DNA from: Alicyclobacillus contaminans DSM 17975
Lineage (GTDB): Bacteria > Bacillota > Bacilli > Alicyclobacillales > Alicyclobacillaceae
Assembly: GCF_000429525.1 (NCBI RefSeq)
Contig: NZ_AUCA01000025.1
Coordinates: 1 to 51,165 of the forward strand
Direction of reading: 5' to 3'
DNA: 51,165 nt
Shown: in pieces, positions 50,451 to 51,165 of the stretch
How positions within the stretch are numbered: the first letter of the stretch is position 1
Layout of the letters: the number at the start of each line of letters is the position of its first letter
Notes under the pieces: generated by a model
The model's database searches: none
Told to the model about the DNA's origin: nothing
What the model saw: only the letters and a program-made list of their open reading frames with translations
Position numbers and translations under genes: made by a program

Positions 50451-50747
50451 TCACCCAGTTCCCTGCGTTGGGCCACCAGCATATCCCGATATTCTACTGC
50501 AGCGACCCACCTTGCATTGGCGGTCGTGACTCGTACCGGGCGGGAGTGCCCTGCGCACCTCAGTTGCCCGTTGCGCTACTGTAACAGCCTTGGCATAGCG
50601 CGTTTTCAGTTTCGCAGTCTCGCGTTTTCGCAACGCTTCCTGCGCCACGTGCTCACCCACTGTCACAGCCCACCTTTCGCACAGTTCACAGCCCAACATC
50701 CTCATGCCGGGCGGAATGCGTTCATTGCAGGTCCAGCAAAAATGCAT
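50451..50747 (-). CDS. Small Cys-rich protein, possibly frameshifted
   Basis: The ATG at 50747 follows TGAGGTGAT. The N-terminus reads HFCWTCNERIPPGMRMLGCELCERW, two Cys-x-x-Cys pairs that could form a zinc ribbon, then a helical stretch rich in Lys and Arg. After about residue 75 the frame becomes unlikely (Gly/Arg-rich), while the neighbouring frame offers AVEYRDMLVAQRRELGED and a stop. A frameshift near 50530 is possible. It lies between two IS elements. Function unknown. Confidence 0.4.
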   Translation of the reverse strand: MHFCWTCNERIPPGMRMLGCELCERWAVTVGEHVAQEALRKRETAKLKTRYAKAVTVAQRATEVRRALPPGTSHDRQCKVGRCSRISGYAGGPTQGTG

Positions 50748-50844
50748 CAAATCACCTCATAACCGCAGGAAGCCCTGCAGCACCGCTCCGGTTCGGTGGG
50801 AGGTGTTCGGCCGCACGCCGCCTTGCAGGGCCAGTGTAATAACA

Positions 50845-50870
50845 AGAGCACCGGCCACAGCCAGTGCTCT
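50845..50870 (-). terminator. Hairpin after the IS630 transposase
   Basis: AGAGCAC and GTGCTCT form a 7 bp stem with a 12-base loop, followed by TTGTTATT on the minus strand, just past the transposase stop. Confidence 0.55.
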
Positions 50871-50883
50871 CACTAGTGCCCCT

Positions 50884-51165
50884 TCAGGCAACCTTGATCT
50901 TCTTTTGTTCCCGTAGAAGGCTAGCGTTTCGCCTGTGCTTATTGCGCCAGCGAATATATGCCCGAATTGCGTCAGCAAGTGCCTTGTGGTCCTCATGGTT
51001 GCTGCCACTCAGCACAAACTTGCGCAACGGCCCGAAATGACACTCAATCCGATTGAGCCACGATGCGTGTGTCGGAGTGTAGACCAATTCCACATTGTTC
51101 TCGACCGCCCAGTTTCGGACACGCTCATGCTTGTGCGGCGAAAAGTTGTCCAGGATGATGTACAG
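50884..51165 (-). CDS. IS630-family transposase, cut by window edge
   Basis: C-terminal part of a DDE transposase: LYIILDNFSPHKHERVRNW (second Asp), then VYTPTHASWLNRIECHFGPL with the catalytic Glu, and RAYIRWRNKHRRN. The order D-x34-E fits IS630/Tc1. The N-terminus is beyond the right edge. A hairpin follows the stop. With the IS256 remnant, it marks a second insertion-sequence cluster at this end of the window. Confidence 0.88.
   Translation of the reverse strand: MYIILDNFSPHKHERVRNWAVENNVELVYTPTHASWLNRIECHFGPLRKFVLSGSNHEDHKALADAIRAYIRWRNKHRRNASLLREQKKIKVA

Noticed and set aside
1-51165. CRISPR arrays, tRNA or rRNA genes
   Set aside because: No spaced direct repeats, no cloverleaf with a CCA-like end and no ribosomal RNA signatures were noticed by eye.

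Overview
The window looks like a chromosomal segment of an aerobic, spore-former-type Firmicute, most likely in or near Alicyclobacillaceae. This is inferred from the fairly high GC content, strong AGGAGG-type ribosome binding sites with frequent GTG and TTG starts, sigma-A-like promoters, SAM-I (S-box) riboswitches, and Bacillus-type families (NamA/YqjM, EcsAB, LplJ, CsoR, AdaA, LCP, Ppx-like HAD, TipAS-type MerR). A secreted glutamic (G1) peptidase with an acid-protease fold suggests an acidic habitat. No rRNA, tRNA or CRISPR array was seen.

Layout. Both edges are insertion-sequence territory: an IS3-type OrfA fragment at 1-255, and an IS256 remnant plus a cut IS630 transposase at 49.6-51.2 kb. 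From 0.4 to 4.2 kb runs a leftward iron-siderophore ABC operon. It diverges from a ferredoxin-NADP-reductase-like flavoprotein (4.4-5.5 kb), and the two overlapping promoters share palindromic operators. From 5.6 to 10.5 kb come a glycolipid-binding-fold protein, a P-loop kinase-like protein, a SHOCT membrane protein, a two-component system, and a DUF2249 / unknown / DUF2249 cassette headed by an FNR-like box. From 10.6 to 13.6 kb is a csoR-copA-copZ copper operon with a clear promoter and operator.

From 13.7 to 27.5 kb is a mixed stretch: a GAF-GGDEF gene broken by two in-frame stops, AdaA-type regulator, nitronate monooxygenase, DUF1284, an orphan two-gene unit, a gutted flavodoxin-like reductase, methyltransferase, FMN reductase, EcsAB-like transporter, SDR, NamA, an NnrS-like membrane protein, GluQRS and a Dabb protein. 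From 27.4 to 30.7 kb is a methionine transporter split into two divergent units, metN-metP leftward and metQ rightward, each with its own SAM-I riboswitch and terminator. From 30.9 to 38.9 kb are a flippase-like protein, lipoate ligase, DUF1292, Nudix, HAD phosphatase, ArsR regulator, CDF efflux, thioesterase, YceI and LCP protein. From 38.9 to 46.4 kb is a decaying zone with remnants of AlkA, VIT/CCC1, a lipoprotein, MFS, SDR and VOC genes, mixed with an unusual MerR/TipAS regulator, the G1 peptidase and other intact genes. From 46.4 to 49.4 kb are a GNAT enzyme and a redox group (LLM flavoprotein, NADPH:F420-reductase-like, atypical SDR).

The clearest functional units are iron uptake with its likely reductase, copper export, the riboswitch-controlled methionine transporter, and the DUF2249 cassette, whose FNR-like box suggests low-oxygen or NO control. 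No wholly new defence or mobile system could be demonstrated. The most unusual items are the shared iron-region operators, the paired divergent SAM riboswitches, the shifted conserved gene between the two DUF2249 genes, the double-nonsense cyclase, and the TipAS regulator without its coiled coil. All identifications come from reading motifs by eye; no database search was run.
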